Shown: piece after piece, positions 1-12,800 of the stretch
How the letters are laid out: every line of letters begins with the position of its first letter
How positions within the stretch are numbered: position 1 is the stretch's first letter
Assembly (NCBI GenBank): GCA_033675545.1
Contig: JAWDGP010004964.1
Coordinates: 612,501 to 676,500, forward strand
Reading direction: 5' to 3'
DNA: 64,000 nt
Origin: Elysia crispata
Lineage: Eukaryota; Mollusca; Gastropoda; Plakobranchidae
Translations under genes and position numbers: made by a program
Notes under the pieces: generated by a model
Databases searched by the model: none
What the model saw: only the letters and a program-made list of their open reading frames with translations
Told to the model about the DNA's origin: nothing

Positions 1-2631
1 TCTCTCTCTCTCTCTCTCTCTCCATTATTGACGAAGCTTGTAAAGTGAAACGTTTATATTAAAATCTATAGTTATAGTGTTATTTCCTTTTTGTCCCATA
101 GTTATAAAGTTTTGTGCTTATTTCCTTTAAGTCTCTTTTTCTCTCTCGCTCTCTCTCTCCACCGGTAGTTCATCATAGTCCTTCTCTCTAATTCTGAACC
201 CACGGTTTTATTCACCATGCATATTTTATGCACAGTTTTTTTTTATTTTATCAAATTTTTTGTCATATTCTTTGTAAATTTTGCATAATTTGTTTATATT
301 AGGGGACTCTTTGCTTAATCATGCTTTTACAAGATTTGAAGCTTTTTTGCATAGTTTTAATTTTTCGAAAAAAGGGTCACATAATTTTCAATTAGGTCTT
401 GCACAAAACCGTGGGGTTAAGATATTGAATGAGGCTTTTTTTAAGTTAAACTTAAGAAGCTTAGTAGGTTAAAGAAGAAGAGGAAGAAGAAGAATGCAGC
501 GTGAAGAGAATACTACTCCTTTTTTTTTAGCTCCAGTATTTCAAACGTCGAGCTGAGCTCGAGGTGTTGCTACAGAATTTTTGAAAGAAGAGTGCTTCCT
601 CTTGCCACTATTGCAAATGATGTTTCCACAGCTATTATCCATAATACTATTGCGAATAATCACTTCAATATATATATTTTATAATGGTAGGACTTCCGAA
701 TGGGTGGTTTAGTCACTAAGATATGATATAGGATATATGTTACCGTTAATTTTTATTGGTAATCAATTGTTAGAAACCTATTTATACTTACTTGAGACAT
801 TAACTCAATCTATGCCTATTGACAATACATCGTCAATTTATCTTTCTCTGCCCATGCTAATCCGCTATACACTGTTGTTTTGTTTGTCTGGACAGAGGGT
901 CCAACTTTTATGACCATACAAGGCTGGTAACTCTTGAATACTTTCTTGCAGTGTCTTTAGTTACAAATTATGGTGGATTACACTGGTTTTATTTAGCCGT
1001 GGCAGCCCCTCCGACATAAAAAGAGTTAATAAGTTCCATAACAAATATTGGCTTGATGAAAATTATATATATTATATATGTGTGTGCGTGCGTGTGTGTG
1101 TGTGTGTGAGATTTGTTTACATCCAACTGGAGTGGTAACCCTTTAGTATTACGGATAATTTAGAAATATATACTCTAAATTCTAAAATATTCTAAATCTT
1201 ATGTCAGTCTCAGTAAGTGTTTATCAGATGATGTACTTGCCTTGCACTCAGAGGCATTTACTTCCAGCTTAAGCAACTTCTGATTTCCACCAGGATGGAC
1301 AGAGGGTGATCTCAGAGAGTGCATCAATGGCTTAAGGCAGAAATCATGACATGCATATAAGGTCTCACTATCTCAGCCTCAGAACGCAACAGTCCTACGG
1401 ACTTCCCAATTCAGCAACCTTACTTGTTGACTATCAAAGCTAACCTAGAATTTGTGTAGGGGGTGCAACTCGCTAACGATCACAAGTCGGTATTGTTGGA
1501 GTGAGACACCTTTTGGTCGCTTTGCAAAAGGGTTGGTGTTCTCATTGGTCCTTGTCAACAGTACATCATTGACTCATAGGTGTAGGTATTTGGGCGCACC
1601 TGTAGTTTTCTAAAGTTCTTTGTTGGTTTTGTTATTTTTAGTTTCCCTCTTTTTCTAGCAGAAAATTATCTCTATACGTCTATAGTTAATAATTTTAATT
1701 TCCTTTTTATTTTTTTTTTTCGGTTTATTTTTATTTTGTTTTTATCTCTTTGGATTTTATCTCCTTGGGTTTTATTTTCCTGAGTTTTTATCTCCTTTGT
1801 TACTTTCTTAGGTTTTATTTCCTTGGGTTTTATTTTTCCGAATTCTGGATTACTGATAAGTTTGATAAGCTCGATTGCCGCTGCATAACTGTATTAGCCA
1901 GAGTTATACACTGTATCCTTCTGTTGGTTATCTTTAATAGTATTTTACTTAGATTTATCTGTCTGAGCTGAACTCTATTGGTTTTATAATCCTGACGGAA
2001 ATTGTATCCTGTGAAAGGGATTTAGATTTTGTGAGACTGTATTTATTTTCCTGTTTTCTAACATCACTTTCTTCTTCTAAATAAAATTTTAGCTTTATTT
2101 TATATAACTTGCACCTGAGTTGTGTTGTAGTTAAAACTAATGTCTACGCTGTTGTACTTTGTATTGTCTGGGGTGCTTTAGTGCTGATCCCTACTAGTCT
2201 AGGTTGAGGAAGGAAGTAAGCCTCCCTCTCATTCATAGGAGCTGCAGATTTGCCAGTACACTCTGCAGATTGCTATTAAACTTTTGTCCCATTGGGAGTT
2301 GTACTAGAACTCCCTGCCAGAGCACTGATTTGTCAATGTCATGTCTGCTTTGTATTCATAATTATCAAAAAACTAAAGACTGTCTGTCTTTTCCTATTCA
2401 CATGTATTTGTGATTCATGAAAATTTGACTAAGATCGGAAATGCTTCCATGATAGTTCTTTTTCTTTTACAAGTCTCAGCCTTAAAATAAATCCCGCTCT
2501 AGTTTAACTTTACTGAATGGCCAAAAAAAATGTTTGTAGGCACCATTAGATTTTATAATCAATCATTGACAAGTTTTCTTTGCAAACCCAAGTTGGATTT
2601 CCTTTAATATGTATCCTTTTCCTTTTCTCAG
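1..2631. other. 5' flank of the tetraspan gene, no gene recognised
   Basis: No coding exon could be supported here. The stretch begins in a TC repeat that runs off the window edge (1-22), has a TG repeat near 1079-1108, and is T-rich from about 1600 to 1850. A pyrimidine-rich tract followed by AG at 2630-2631 looks like a splice acceptor just ahead of the first coding ATG at 2652. A non-coding first exon of the tetraspan gene may therefore lie somewhere in this stretch, but I cannot place it. Confidence 0.5.
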
Positions 2632-2651
2632 ATAAATTAAGTACAGCAATT

Positions 2652-4368
2652 ATGTATCAGCCGCAGAGCACTTCTGGCCAGCCAACACCAAATCCAGGAA
2701 AACTCTTCCATCACCGCTCAACATGCTACAAGATTGCTTTGGTTGTCCTGTTTATTTCATTTGCAATTTTCGCCCTGGGATTTTCAACCTCCAAATGGAT
2801 AATTTGTGAGTAGCTGATGCTGTAAATATATATTAAAAGACTTAAAAGTCATTCTGTCCCATGAGCTGTTGACAGTTGTTTGAAGGTTGAAAGTCTTTCC
2901 CATGATTTGATTTGAATGGCTCAATCTAATTATAGATTTAAAGACCATCCAAAAGTATGAAACTGTGTTTGCTTGATCTTGGTGACTGAGTGTGTTTTCC
3001 TGCTCCTTTCAGCCTCAGTTCACATTTTTCTTTTCCTTTAGTTTGAGTCTTTTTGAAGCAAGATTTTTTTCCCTTTTTGCTATGACTTATTTTTTGTTTC
3101 CAACATAAACTGAATGGCTGAGCAAGCTCAGCTGCCTTGATGAATGTCAGCTGCTCAGGCTTTAGAATTATTTTACTGTGGTAATAAACAAATTAAGTGA
3201 AGAAAATGACTTGACGAGTGAAGATGACTAAGACTTTCACATGATTAGTGAGTCTGAAACTTGACAGTTAGGATAAAAATCTAGGTCTAACTCCAAGCCT
3301 CAAAATGAAGGAAACAAGTCAGCATTGAGAACGAGGTTTACCCTCAACATTTTCTCTTAAATTCTGACAGAGCCCCTAGGATTCTATGCAGATCTTGAAG
3401 AATCTACCCATCTTGATTGTTTCCAGCAACTGTTTGATAATCTTGTGAGGGACCAGTTAATAGAGTCCATAAATGCTGATTGATAGTGCAAGTCAACATG
3501 ACAGCAAAGAAATACTCATTGATAATGTACTGGAAACCAATGATAGTCTATGAGTTGTCGAAGTTTTAGCTGTTATTTTGCAGATGGGACTGAATCTCAA
3601 ACCATAAATCAAAGACTGCTGGGATAAATCAGACAAAGGCTATTTACCCTTTTATTCTCCTTTGTTTAATAGAAACAGAGTCCAGCAATTTTTCACACTA
3701 TGTTACATTATTCTTAAGTAATTGGTGAAAGGAAAGCGTAAAGCAGAGCCATTCATCAACTCACTGCTTTAACATTTTCAGACTGCCTACCCAGAACAAC
3801 ATCTTGCCGTCATTATGATGGTAGTAGAATTGACTAAGAGGTGAAAGTGCATGCATTTAAAAAAAAACAAACCAGTAAGCCTTTTAACTTCTAAGTATTA
3901 TGTAAAAGTAGAAAGCTTCTTCGGCAACTCAACCTCCTGGTCCACTTTGGCACAGAAGCATCATAAACTGCAGAGCTGAAAAAGGCTAGTCCCCAGGCTT
4001 TCATGGTGTTTTGAATATTTGCTTAAGCAAATCTATAGTCACAATTATTACATGTTATACAGTTTTGATCAGTTTTTGAACAAAAGGCAAATTCTTTTTC
4101 ATGGGTATAGACAATATTCAGTGAGTAGGATTCCCACCTGGGCTAAAAATTCTCTAATTGCCACACATAAGACTGAAGTGGTTCTACAATTAAATGGATA
4201 AACTTCTCTTTGAGGCCTTCAAGGACAATAAGTGGCCGACTATGCACAAACATTGCTGTTGGTTTTTTAGCCTGTTAATTTATGTTATTATTCAATTCCG
4301 TGGGTCACACAAGTATGAAAAAATAACAGGAAATATTAAAATAAAGGCACAAATCATTTTTCTTGAGC

Positions 4369-4401
<33 letters not shown>

Positions 4402-7400
4402 TGATTCGACCACTGCCTTAGCTTCGCAAAGAATTCTCTCCTTTCCTTGATATTTTTCAATCCTTTACATTAAGATTAAAATAAATAATATCAATCCGGT
4501 TGTTTGAGCGATTAAAAAATTGTATATTTGCATACTTGCTAAGATTCCAATGTGACTTACTTGACTTAGGGCCTTCCGCGTCTCAGTCGTCCGACGGGGG
4601 CGCTTCAGCAGCTTTTCGGATTCTCGTCGACAGTTCTCTCCATTGCTGTCTGTTCTGGGCGATGCATCTTAGGTGTTCGAGGTCTTCCCTAGTTGTGAGT
4701 TGTAATGTGTTTTCTTGTAGTCTTGATAGGTCTTAGTTGAGGACGACTGGTAGTGTTGTTAAAGGGCGGCCCCGAAACTTTTTTCCGTGTGTGGCGAAAT
4801 AGCTGTTCATTGATTTATTAGCAGGTATTTCAATATTTCTTCTAAGTATGTGCCCGAAAAGGCACCACCTGTTCTCAAGTATATAAATAGAAAGGGGGTG
4901 TTCCTCGCACTTGTTATAAAGAGATGAATTTGTGATTTTAACGGGGTATTTGATGTTGAGAACTTTCCTCAGCTGTTTACAATGAAATGCATTTAATTTT
5001 TCTTCTTCAGATTTTGTCAGTGCCCAGGTGCCGCAGTTGTAGACAAGTATTGATTTTACGAGCGACCTGTATAATTTCAGCTTGGTCTTTCTTTTAATCT
5101 TATCTCCTTTGTACTAAGATTCCTATGTACTCTTAAAAATTTCATCTTTTATTATTTTTTTTTCTGAATCTCCTAATTGTAGGGTTACAGTTTTAAATAC
5201 TTCAACAAGACCTATGATAAACACTTATATGATCAGGGGAATATTACAAATAATATAGGTTCTTCAGAAAAGCCTGTCTGGTACAGGCTAGCAATTTAGA
5301 CTGACCATAGTCTCTGTGCTGAGGTCAAGAGTTCAAGCTATCTAAGGAATGCTGTTCAAGTGAAGCTTTGGTTTGCTTGATCCAGTTCTAAAACTTTTAA
5401 CAAACTGAAATAAAAAATTCATGATAAACATGATTATATTTTATTCGATGTGGTTGATTAGGTTTTGCTGGCTATATGAATATACATGTAAAAAGTTTTA
5501 TGCAATCAATTTCGTACTCAGAATTAAATCTGAGTAAGTGTCTTATGTTTGTCTTTTCATAAATCACAAGTTTTGTGAAAATAAAAAATATGCTTCTCAC
5601 AAGATGCTGAAATAAAACTTTGGGAATAGAAATCTAAAAATTTAAGTAACATGCATCTTTAATGTGGTCATACTTTTTTCAACTCTTCATGATCTCATTG
5701 TGAGAAGTATAGAGCATGGCCCTTAAGGTATGCATTTTATTTCAGCCATTGTACATAGGCATGAGTATAAAATTTCTTAATATTGTCTTGATTTCAAACC
5801 TCTTTAATTTCTGAAAAATATCTTTGCGGTTCTGAATTATATTGGAAACAGAAAAAGTCTCTGTTGTTACACTTAACCCTCCATCCTAGACGTAGATTGC
5901 TGCCATTCTAAATAACCCCTTTTTTGCTCTTGACAACTGAACGGAAAGATTTTTGTAGATTTTTTGAGCAACTGTCTTAGAACAAAGTTTCTCTATGTTC
6001 ACATAAATTTAATTTCTTAAAAAAAAAAAACATCAATGCCCTTTTGACATTATATTCAAGAATGATAAGATTCAACCTTTAGTTCTTTTTATTTATCTAC
6101 AGACATATCAAAATCATAAGACAGAAATCATTTATAAATGTAATGATTCTATACCAAGATGGTGCATTTGGAATCATCTGTAAAAACGCCGAGGCATAAC
6201 TTAATTAGTGTACAAAAAAGAAAAAAACATTAAATTTATCAAGCTAACTTTTGAATGGACAATTATAATTATAAACCTTAGATTGTGTTTGTATATACTC
6301 TTGATAACATGAAAAAACAAAAACGCTGATATTTTTTTATTGCTTCAGATGAGGGAGAGCAAAAGAGTTGGACATGGGGTCTGTGGAATGTAGATTGTGA
6401 GTTTGACCTATGCAACACAGGTAGGTCATAAGATGCAGTGGAGATCATTTATGAAATGCAATTTTTTGGAACAACTGCGAAAGATCTATCCAAGCAGAAA
6501 ATGCAGTCATGAATGATTTTGTTTTATCATCTTCTTGTGTGTGTGTGTTTTTTTTTTTTTGTTTGCCTTCAATGATCCTTGTTTTTATTAAGGTCCAAAG
6601 TTGGATCTCTATAATGCACCTTTTAGCACCATTAGTCAAGTGGCTAATATATATATGCGTATGTAATATATGTTATAAAAGATCTTCAAGGACCTTCCTT
6701 CTTGGTTCAAATCTTACACTGGTCAAAGATGAATTTAGGGCATCATCTTTACTGTAATTACACAAAACATATTATCAATAAAAGGTAACTAGTTTGATAG
6801 CATTCCCATTAAATGGTTGCTAAAGAAATATCAAAACTATTTAGAAATGCACAACAATCTGACAAACAGTAAAGCTTACTCGAAGGGGAGAGTCTCTGTT
6901 TTGATGTTTCTACCTATCAATTGCCATCTTTACTCATGCATTTTTGTATGCTGCTTTGTAGGACAAAGAAGTAGTTCATTTTTTAACCAAGAAAAGTTGA
7001 CATTTTTTTATTTGTTAGTTTTAAAAAAACTGTTTCTATCTGTAAAACCTCTTTACCTTCTCTGTAAGATAAACCCAGCAACACATTCAATGCAGCAAAA
7101 GATAAAGTGGTGCAAACTACCAGGGTGATGACTGAGAAAAAAAAATATAAAACATCATCCTTGTGCTGAAAAAAAAAGCGTTATGATTAAATGCTCTAAA
7201 AGATCTAGAATATCCAACCACAGGCTATGAATGGTGTTTTAATTACATATTTTTTAAGCGATAACTTAATGTTTATCCATTTACTGTGTTTACTCCTAAG
7301 CAATAGATATTATTTTTTAGCCACTGAATTTTTTTTCCATCCTCAGAGTTGCTCCTAACTCGCATATTTTTTGCCTTTTATTGTGGGATTTATCTTGTAT

Positions 7401-9801
7401 CACTTGGAATAGCTGTTCACGAGAATGTAAGAACAGTGGACCTTACCACATACCATTCAAGAAAATTGGAATTAATTATGTTCCTCACAGGTAATTATAC
7501 TGACCTGTTACAATATGGATTTCTTCTGTAAGTGAACTTAATGTTGATTTATTTTATTGAAGAAATGTGAGCAAATTTCCTAGACATTTTAAAACAATCT
7601 TCACCCAGAATTGAAAGAAAATTTTTTAGAAAGAGTGCCATGTATATTTTAATTGCAATTATGATGAATTCTTCTTATTTCTATTTCCTGCTTAAAGGAA
7701 TTACAGGTATGATTTCTCTGGCAGTGTTTTGCTTTCACTATGGGACCAGCGTGCATGTGTCCTTTGGTTGGTCATTTGGAGCAACTCTATTCTCTCTGTT
7801 GCTTATGTTTGTGTCAATGATGCTGCTGCTTTGTTCTAATGGTAAACCTGGGCAGGTAAGCTTTGATCTTTCAGTATGAAAAATTGAATGATAGGACTAT
7901 AAGAGAAATGGAGAAAGATGTGTGCATAAATGTTCCATTTCTGCATTTCATTACTTTACTGAAAATTTCAGAACATTATTGTGCCCTTTTTCTGAACTTA
8001 TTATCTTTATGAACTTCTATGGATACTTCTCAACTCAAAGGTACGACTCTTCCACTAAATAACAGAATTTCTGCTCTGGCTAAGCATTTCCAGTATTTTC
8101 ATTACCTTTGCCGTTTCCAAAATTTTCACTCAAATTCTCTGCCTGTTATAAGAGATTGACAAAAATGTAATATTATCATTATGATAACAAAACAAACTAC
8201 ATGACATTGTATATTGGAGAAGTATGAACATGTTATAAACTGCACATGCTTAAGTCTTACCTTTTTCTCAAACTTACTAAAACTGTGTCTTAAGATGTGA
8301 GGTGACATTGTAAAGAATATCACAATTAAAGGTTTAATACTAAAAAGGTGGAGTTGAGAATGTTTGGTATGTTTCAATAACAATCTTTGCAAATGTAATA
8401 TTGGGGAAAGTTGTGGAAGGGGGTACAGAGTGGAGTGGACTTACTAGTGTAATGGTAAAATGGGCAGAGCATTGCTGGTTTTCAAAAGCCAGCATGCCTG
8501 GCCTTGTTTAGGATATATCATAAAACTGGAGCTGGTAGATGGGAAAAAGTATAGGTTATGAAATGGCTGAGGCTTCAGGAAAAGAAAGTCATTTTTTTTT
8601 TGTAATTATTGATTTTTTTTCCACTGATTCTGTGGTTCTTATTTGTTGCAGCAGCTTCCATAAGATAAAAAAAATTTTTCTTTTCAAAATATTTTTAAAA
8701 ACACCTGAATGATGTTTGTCTTGAGTATACGAAAAATTAAAAAAAAATAACTAACTTAGAAATGGTTATTTTTTATAGTTTCTCAAAAATTCTGTCTAAC
8801 AGCAACATATACTGTTGAGTAAAATTAAATCATAGAATATCATGGATTTGTTTTGTCGAAAAGTAATCCAGCAATGAATTTTGGTTAGATAGGTAGGTAT
8901 TTTACCAGACTTTGCTACAATTTGGGTTGTAAATAAATCAGACTTTCATTTATTCTAGTTGTTATCCATATCATATAATAGCATGATTTTTTTTTGTAAG
9001 TCATCTGAATTTTTTTAAGCAGCTTAAGAATTTAGATATTATTTTATTTTGGAAAGTGTTTGGACTTAAAGCTGCCCACTCACATAAGAAGTGCAAGCAA
9101 GTTAAGGTCTACCACACCATAACTTGAGTTATGCTAAAGGCTTTAATGTTACCTGTATTTATTTATAACCATTTAGCATATTATGGTTTGTGGGTGAAGC
9201 AAAAATTTTCAATTTTATGGGTTGGCTAGATTGGTGAGAGATCTTAAAAGTAGTTTTTAGTGCATTTGTTTGAAATTAGCAGTTTTTCAAAGATGTTACC
9301 TTATGAAACCTCTTCAAAACAAGACAGGGTTAATTTTATGTGGCATATTTAAAACAAGGTTAAAAAAATGTCAAATTCGAATCGCAAGTGAAATGTAAAG
9401 TCTAATAGTTTATTTCATTCTTTGTGTTACAGAGAGGAGGCATTGTTTTGAGCTTAAATAATCGACCTATGCTGCGACAGCCCCAGCAACAGGTCCTTAT
9501 CCAACAGACAACCCAATCTCTACCCTCACCACCAAACCAAATGTATGCAGTTCAACAAAACCCATACCCCATGATGAATGCTTATCAAGCCCCACAGTAC
9601 CCTCTACAGAGCCAGCCTCTTTTACCCCAGCCTCAGCCTCAGCCTTACCCTTACCCTGCAGTCCCTAATGCTCCTCCACCATATAGCATGCCTCCGGCGT
9701 ATCCAGCCCAATCCTTGAATCCACAGGCTGAATTCTATGAACCAACACCTGAAACACAGCCTTCAGTATTTTCCAAAGCGAGTGCACCTGTTATTGATTA
9801 A
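2652..9801 (+). CDS. claudin/PMP22-like tetraspan membrane protein, five exons, complete
   Basis: Coding exons are 2652-2805, 6349-6420, 7347-7490, 7698-7855 and 9433-9801. All introns are GT-AG with phases 1, 1, 1 and 0, and the joined frame gives 298 aa. Four hydrophobic segments are visible at about residues 27-47, 77-99, 116-140 and 150-170. The first extracellular loop carries W59-T-W-G-L-W64 followed by C68 and C73, the W-GLW-C-C signature of the claudin/PMP22/EMP superfamily, whose members sit in cell junctions or the plasma membrane. The roughly 120-residue cytoplasmic tail is rich in Pro, Gln and Tyr and holds PPPY at 257-260, a WW-domain ligand motif. The tail is longer than in typical claudins and has no obvious C-terminal PDZ ligand; it ends in VID. 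The start is the first ATG after an acceptor-like site at 2630-2631. The exact subfamily is not recognised, so a junctional role is only inferred. Confidence 0.85.
3185..4370 (+). pseudogene. degenerate PiggyBac-like transposase in intron 1
   Basis: Plus-strand translation across several broken frames gives a run of PiggyBac-transposase-like segments in the right order. First comes an acidic, Ser/Glu-rich start near 3200. Next is a block near 3377-3475 reading DCFQQLFDNLVRDQLIESIN. A block near 3560-3700 contains VILQMGLNLKP and WDKSDKGYLPFYSPLFNRNR, and one near 3750-3800 contains EPFINSLL and HFQTAY. Late in the run a short LLFEAFKDNKW block lies near 4197-4229. PiggyBac proteins show the same order: a DD(E/D) region preceded by LMG--KP, YW and PFI---FQ--Y blocks. 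Many stops and frame breaks show that it is dead. Terminal repeats and TTAA target sites were not identified, so the ends are approximate. Confidence 0.65.
4554..5113 (-). mobile_element. LINE (non-LTR) reverse transcriptase C-terminal fragment, antisense, with target-site duplication
   Basis: The minus strand encodes the C-terminal part of a LINE ORF2. Pieces readable include LVKSILVYNCGTWALTKSEE, KQLRKVLNIKYP, LENRWCLFGHILRR and, after a frame change, REDLEHLRCIAQNRQQWREL. This matches the 'YG-ETW--T / R-LRI / FGH-LRR / DR--WR' pattern at the end of many LINE reverse transcriptases. The fragment is 5' truncated. It is flanked by a 15-base direct repeat with one mismatch, CTAAGATTCCAATGT at 4539-4553 and CTAAGATTCCTATGT at 5114-5128, which is a good target-site duplication. 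It lies in intron 1 of the tetraspan gene. The exact clade is uncertain. Confidence 0.8.
5262..5350 (+). repeat. possible tRNA-derived SINE head, degenerate
   Basis: The segment has a GCTAGCAATTTAGA stretch resembling a tRNA A box, a short anticodon-arm-like hairpin (agact-gaccat-agtct), and AGTTCAAGCT at a position suited to a B box. It is not an intact tRNA. No element boundaries or second clear copy were found in the window, so this is tentative. Confidence 0.3.
5800..6348. other. remainder of intron 1 of the tetraspan gene
   Basis: AT-rich intronic sequence with short A and T runs. Nothing beyond the acceptor at 6347-6348 was recognised. Confidence 0.4.
8425..8530 (+). repeat. possible degenerate tRNA-like/SINE fragment in intron 4
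   Basis: Within intron 4 (7856-9432) a segment reads agtgtaatggtaaaatgggc followed by a perfect small hairpin, gctggttttcaaaagccagc. The arrangement resembles the A box and anticodon arm of a tRNA-derived SINE head. No B box is convincing. The rest of intron 4 is AT-rich with nothing recognised. Confidence 0.25.
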
Positions 9802-12800
9802 ACTTTGTCTTAATCTTGCAAAGAAATACTGTGGATCTAATTGTTAAATAATTAATGACTAAGCACCAAAGGAGTTTACCCAAAATTATGAAGAATGAAG
9901 TTGTGTCTTGAAAAATCTAAAGGTCTTTAGTTTTGTTAAGAGTTATTTTTATATTCCAGAGAGATTAAAAAGTATTGCATTGAGTTCTGACATCAGAAAC
10001 ATAGCTACTTACATGTATTTTGTAGATACTCATTGGAAAAAATGGGCTTATATTTTGCTTGCTCCTTTAATTCTTGAATAATTTTTATATGTTTAAGACA
10101 ATTGTCCTTACACTCATACAGACTCACCAATTTTCATGCAAGGGATCTGATATAAAACCAATTTCACATCAAGATTTCTCATGGCAAGATTTAAAAGCTT
10201 TACATCCACAAATTTGTACTTCCTACATTTTTTCCACAGATATGGATTTTTTCAAATGACAAAGTTGTGATTGCTCCACATATTTACAATGTGAAAGAAA
10301 AATTGCTTAAGTTTTTTAATGGGGCAAATATTTTCTTGAATTTTTAAAGCTTTGGCTAAAACTGATTGATTTCATGCCTTACTGCTCAGCAAGAAATCTA
10401 AACATGTTTATTTGTTTCAATTAAAAAAAAACAACATAAATAAGAAATTGTCTTAATCCCAGTATGACCCTCCCTTTTTAGAGGGAGATGTTTAAACCTA
10501 GTAAAATTTAAAATGACTTTGCAAGATCTGAAAGGTACAGCTAATATATAATATATTTATGAGGCTTAAAGGAAGGAAAGCCGTAGTTTTTGTACATTAC
10601 TGTAATTGCTCTCTTACATATATTAGGTCCATAAAATGTTCTCTATAAAAACCTGGACATGGGAGTCAAGTTTTATTTGTTCTTTCCTTATTTAACAAAA
10701 AGGAAAGGTACAGAGCTTATAGATTGTAATAAGACTAAGAGGTTCTTACAGAATCAGATAATAAATGTACTATGAGGAGACTTGTGCAAATATTAGACAA
10801 GTCTATTGTGTGTAACTTGTTTTAGTTTCGAAGATGTTTCCACAACCCACAGAAAGAATGACAAATGTGGATGAAGGCTGAATATTTCAATCTCAGGCAT
10901 ACGAAATCACATAACTCAAGCCTATTTTAAAGTATCCCTTGATATTTTTTCAATACAGTCCATGCTAGCTGTAAGCACGGTGGGTGGGAGAAAGCATAAA
11001 CTTGCTTGAGTGCTAAGTAGACATTACTGCCGATATTTTTTCGTATAAAAATTCCAGAGTTATTTCCCTTTGCTCACTTGACACAGTCGTGCAAAAATGT
11101 GCACTTAATATTATTTTAGCACGCCGTTATCGTTTTTTTTTGTTTTTGTCCTTTTTTTTTGTTTAATAAATATTTTTTTTTATTTTTTATTTGGTCAAAA
11201 CAGTCAATTAGAAAAAAACATGACATAAAAGATTTTTTGATTAGTCCCTTATGAATAAAGTTAACACAAACTAGATCTAGAAACGAACAAGAAGAAAACA
11301 AAAGATGTGGGCAAGGTAATCGAAAACATGAAAATAAAGATTAATTTGGTATGGGGGAGAATTTCTCGATTTTCTTGCTCCCCAGACTATCTTTGTATTT
11401 TTTCCATCTGCATGTAGGCCTAGTTTTGCTTAGGCAAGATAAGCTGGGCTACACGTGCGTGTGTGTAAAGATCTCCATCTTTTACATTCTTTGTATCTCT
11501 TACACACTCGTTGCTGTGGTGTAGACTGTTCGAATTTGAATGGTCATCATTATAAATATAGCATGTGTGAAACCAAAGTTACCTTGCTTAAAGGCATGTA
11601 ATTTATATAGCAAAAATTTTGTAAGAACTGTTTAGGGTGCTTGAGTCCGAAACGTGTTAAAAGCCGGCATGGACTGTATATCTGATACTTTTGAGTCATT
11701 TATTTTTTTCTAAAAAAAGAAAAATGGTCCTTTTCCATATTTGACCAAATAAGACTTAAATACACAAACTTATAAAGATTTTTTTACCCCATTGATATTA
11801 GTATTTTTTGGGAGTTTCTTTTAATTTAATGTGATATACAATTCTTAAATTATTATTGGTGTTTCCAAGTCTTTTTTGTAGTTTTACTTCAAGCTGATAG
11901 GAAATGACAGCCATTTTTCGTTTGTTTAACAATTGTTGTGCAGACTGTAATAATTTAATGTAGAAGAATATGATTATGATGCTTTTCAATTTTTTTCACA
12001 ATTATCTTTTATGATGTCGATAAGGATATATTTTTTTCCTTGTAAAAATTAATTTTGTTTTAACATAAGAGATTAGATCAATGACATATATGAATTGATT
12101 AAATTTTCGAGCAATGCCTCTCAATTTATAATTATACATTTTTTAAGATAATGTGAAACTATTAAACCAAAATTCTTTGGACAGCAATTATCTTTTTGGT
12201 TAAACCAGACTTATTTAAAGAGGAAGAAGTGATTGGGGGACCATATGCTATCTATGTTAAGTGACATACTTTTCTTAAATTAATTTTTTCCTAGATTCTT
12301 TATAAGAAAGTCTCATGTTCAATCTTAGACGGTGTCATACACTATCTATTCAACAAAAAACCAGGCTGTTTGAAATGTCACAGTCTCTGTATAAGTTTCC
12401 TGAGGAACCAGGGGAAGGAAGACTAATTAAGGTGCTCAATATTTGTTGCAAATTATTATTATGGGCATTTACCTGATCTAGTAAGTAGATAAAGCTTAAT
12501 TTTGTAATTTTGCTGCTCAAGCTCTTACTGAATTGTTTGAGGATATGCTGGCATCCATCCATATAAGAAAAAACCAATATGACATATGAGAGCTGCATCT
12601 GTTATACCCTTTTTTGTTGTACCATGAATAAAGAGCAATAAGTGAAAGCAAAAAAGTCAGGCCCAGATTTTCTGGTGACATAGGATCAATACACTTCCTC
12701 TATCAAAATTTACATCTATTTTGTATTCTTTTCAAGATTTTGGTGCTTTGCTGTGTGTATATATTTAATTATATCATAGACTGTCTCGTATCATTTCTCT

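Noticed and set aside
6817-7128. A 103-codon open frame in intron 2 of the tetraspan gene
   Set aside because: It has no recognisable domain, splice context or codon pattern, and the flanking exons join in frame without it.
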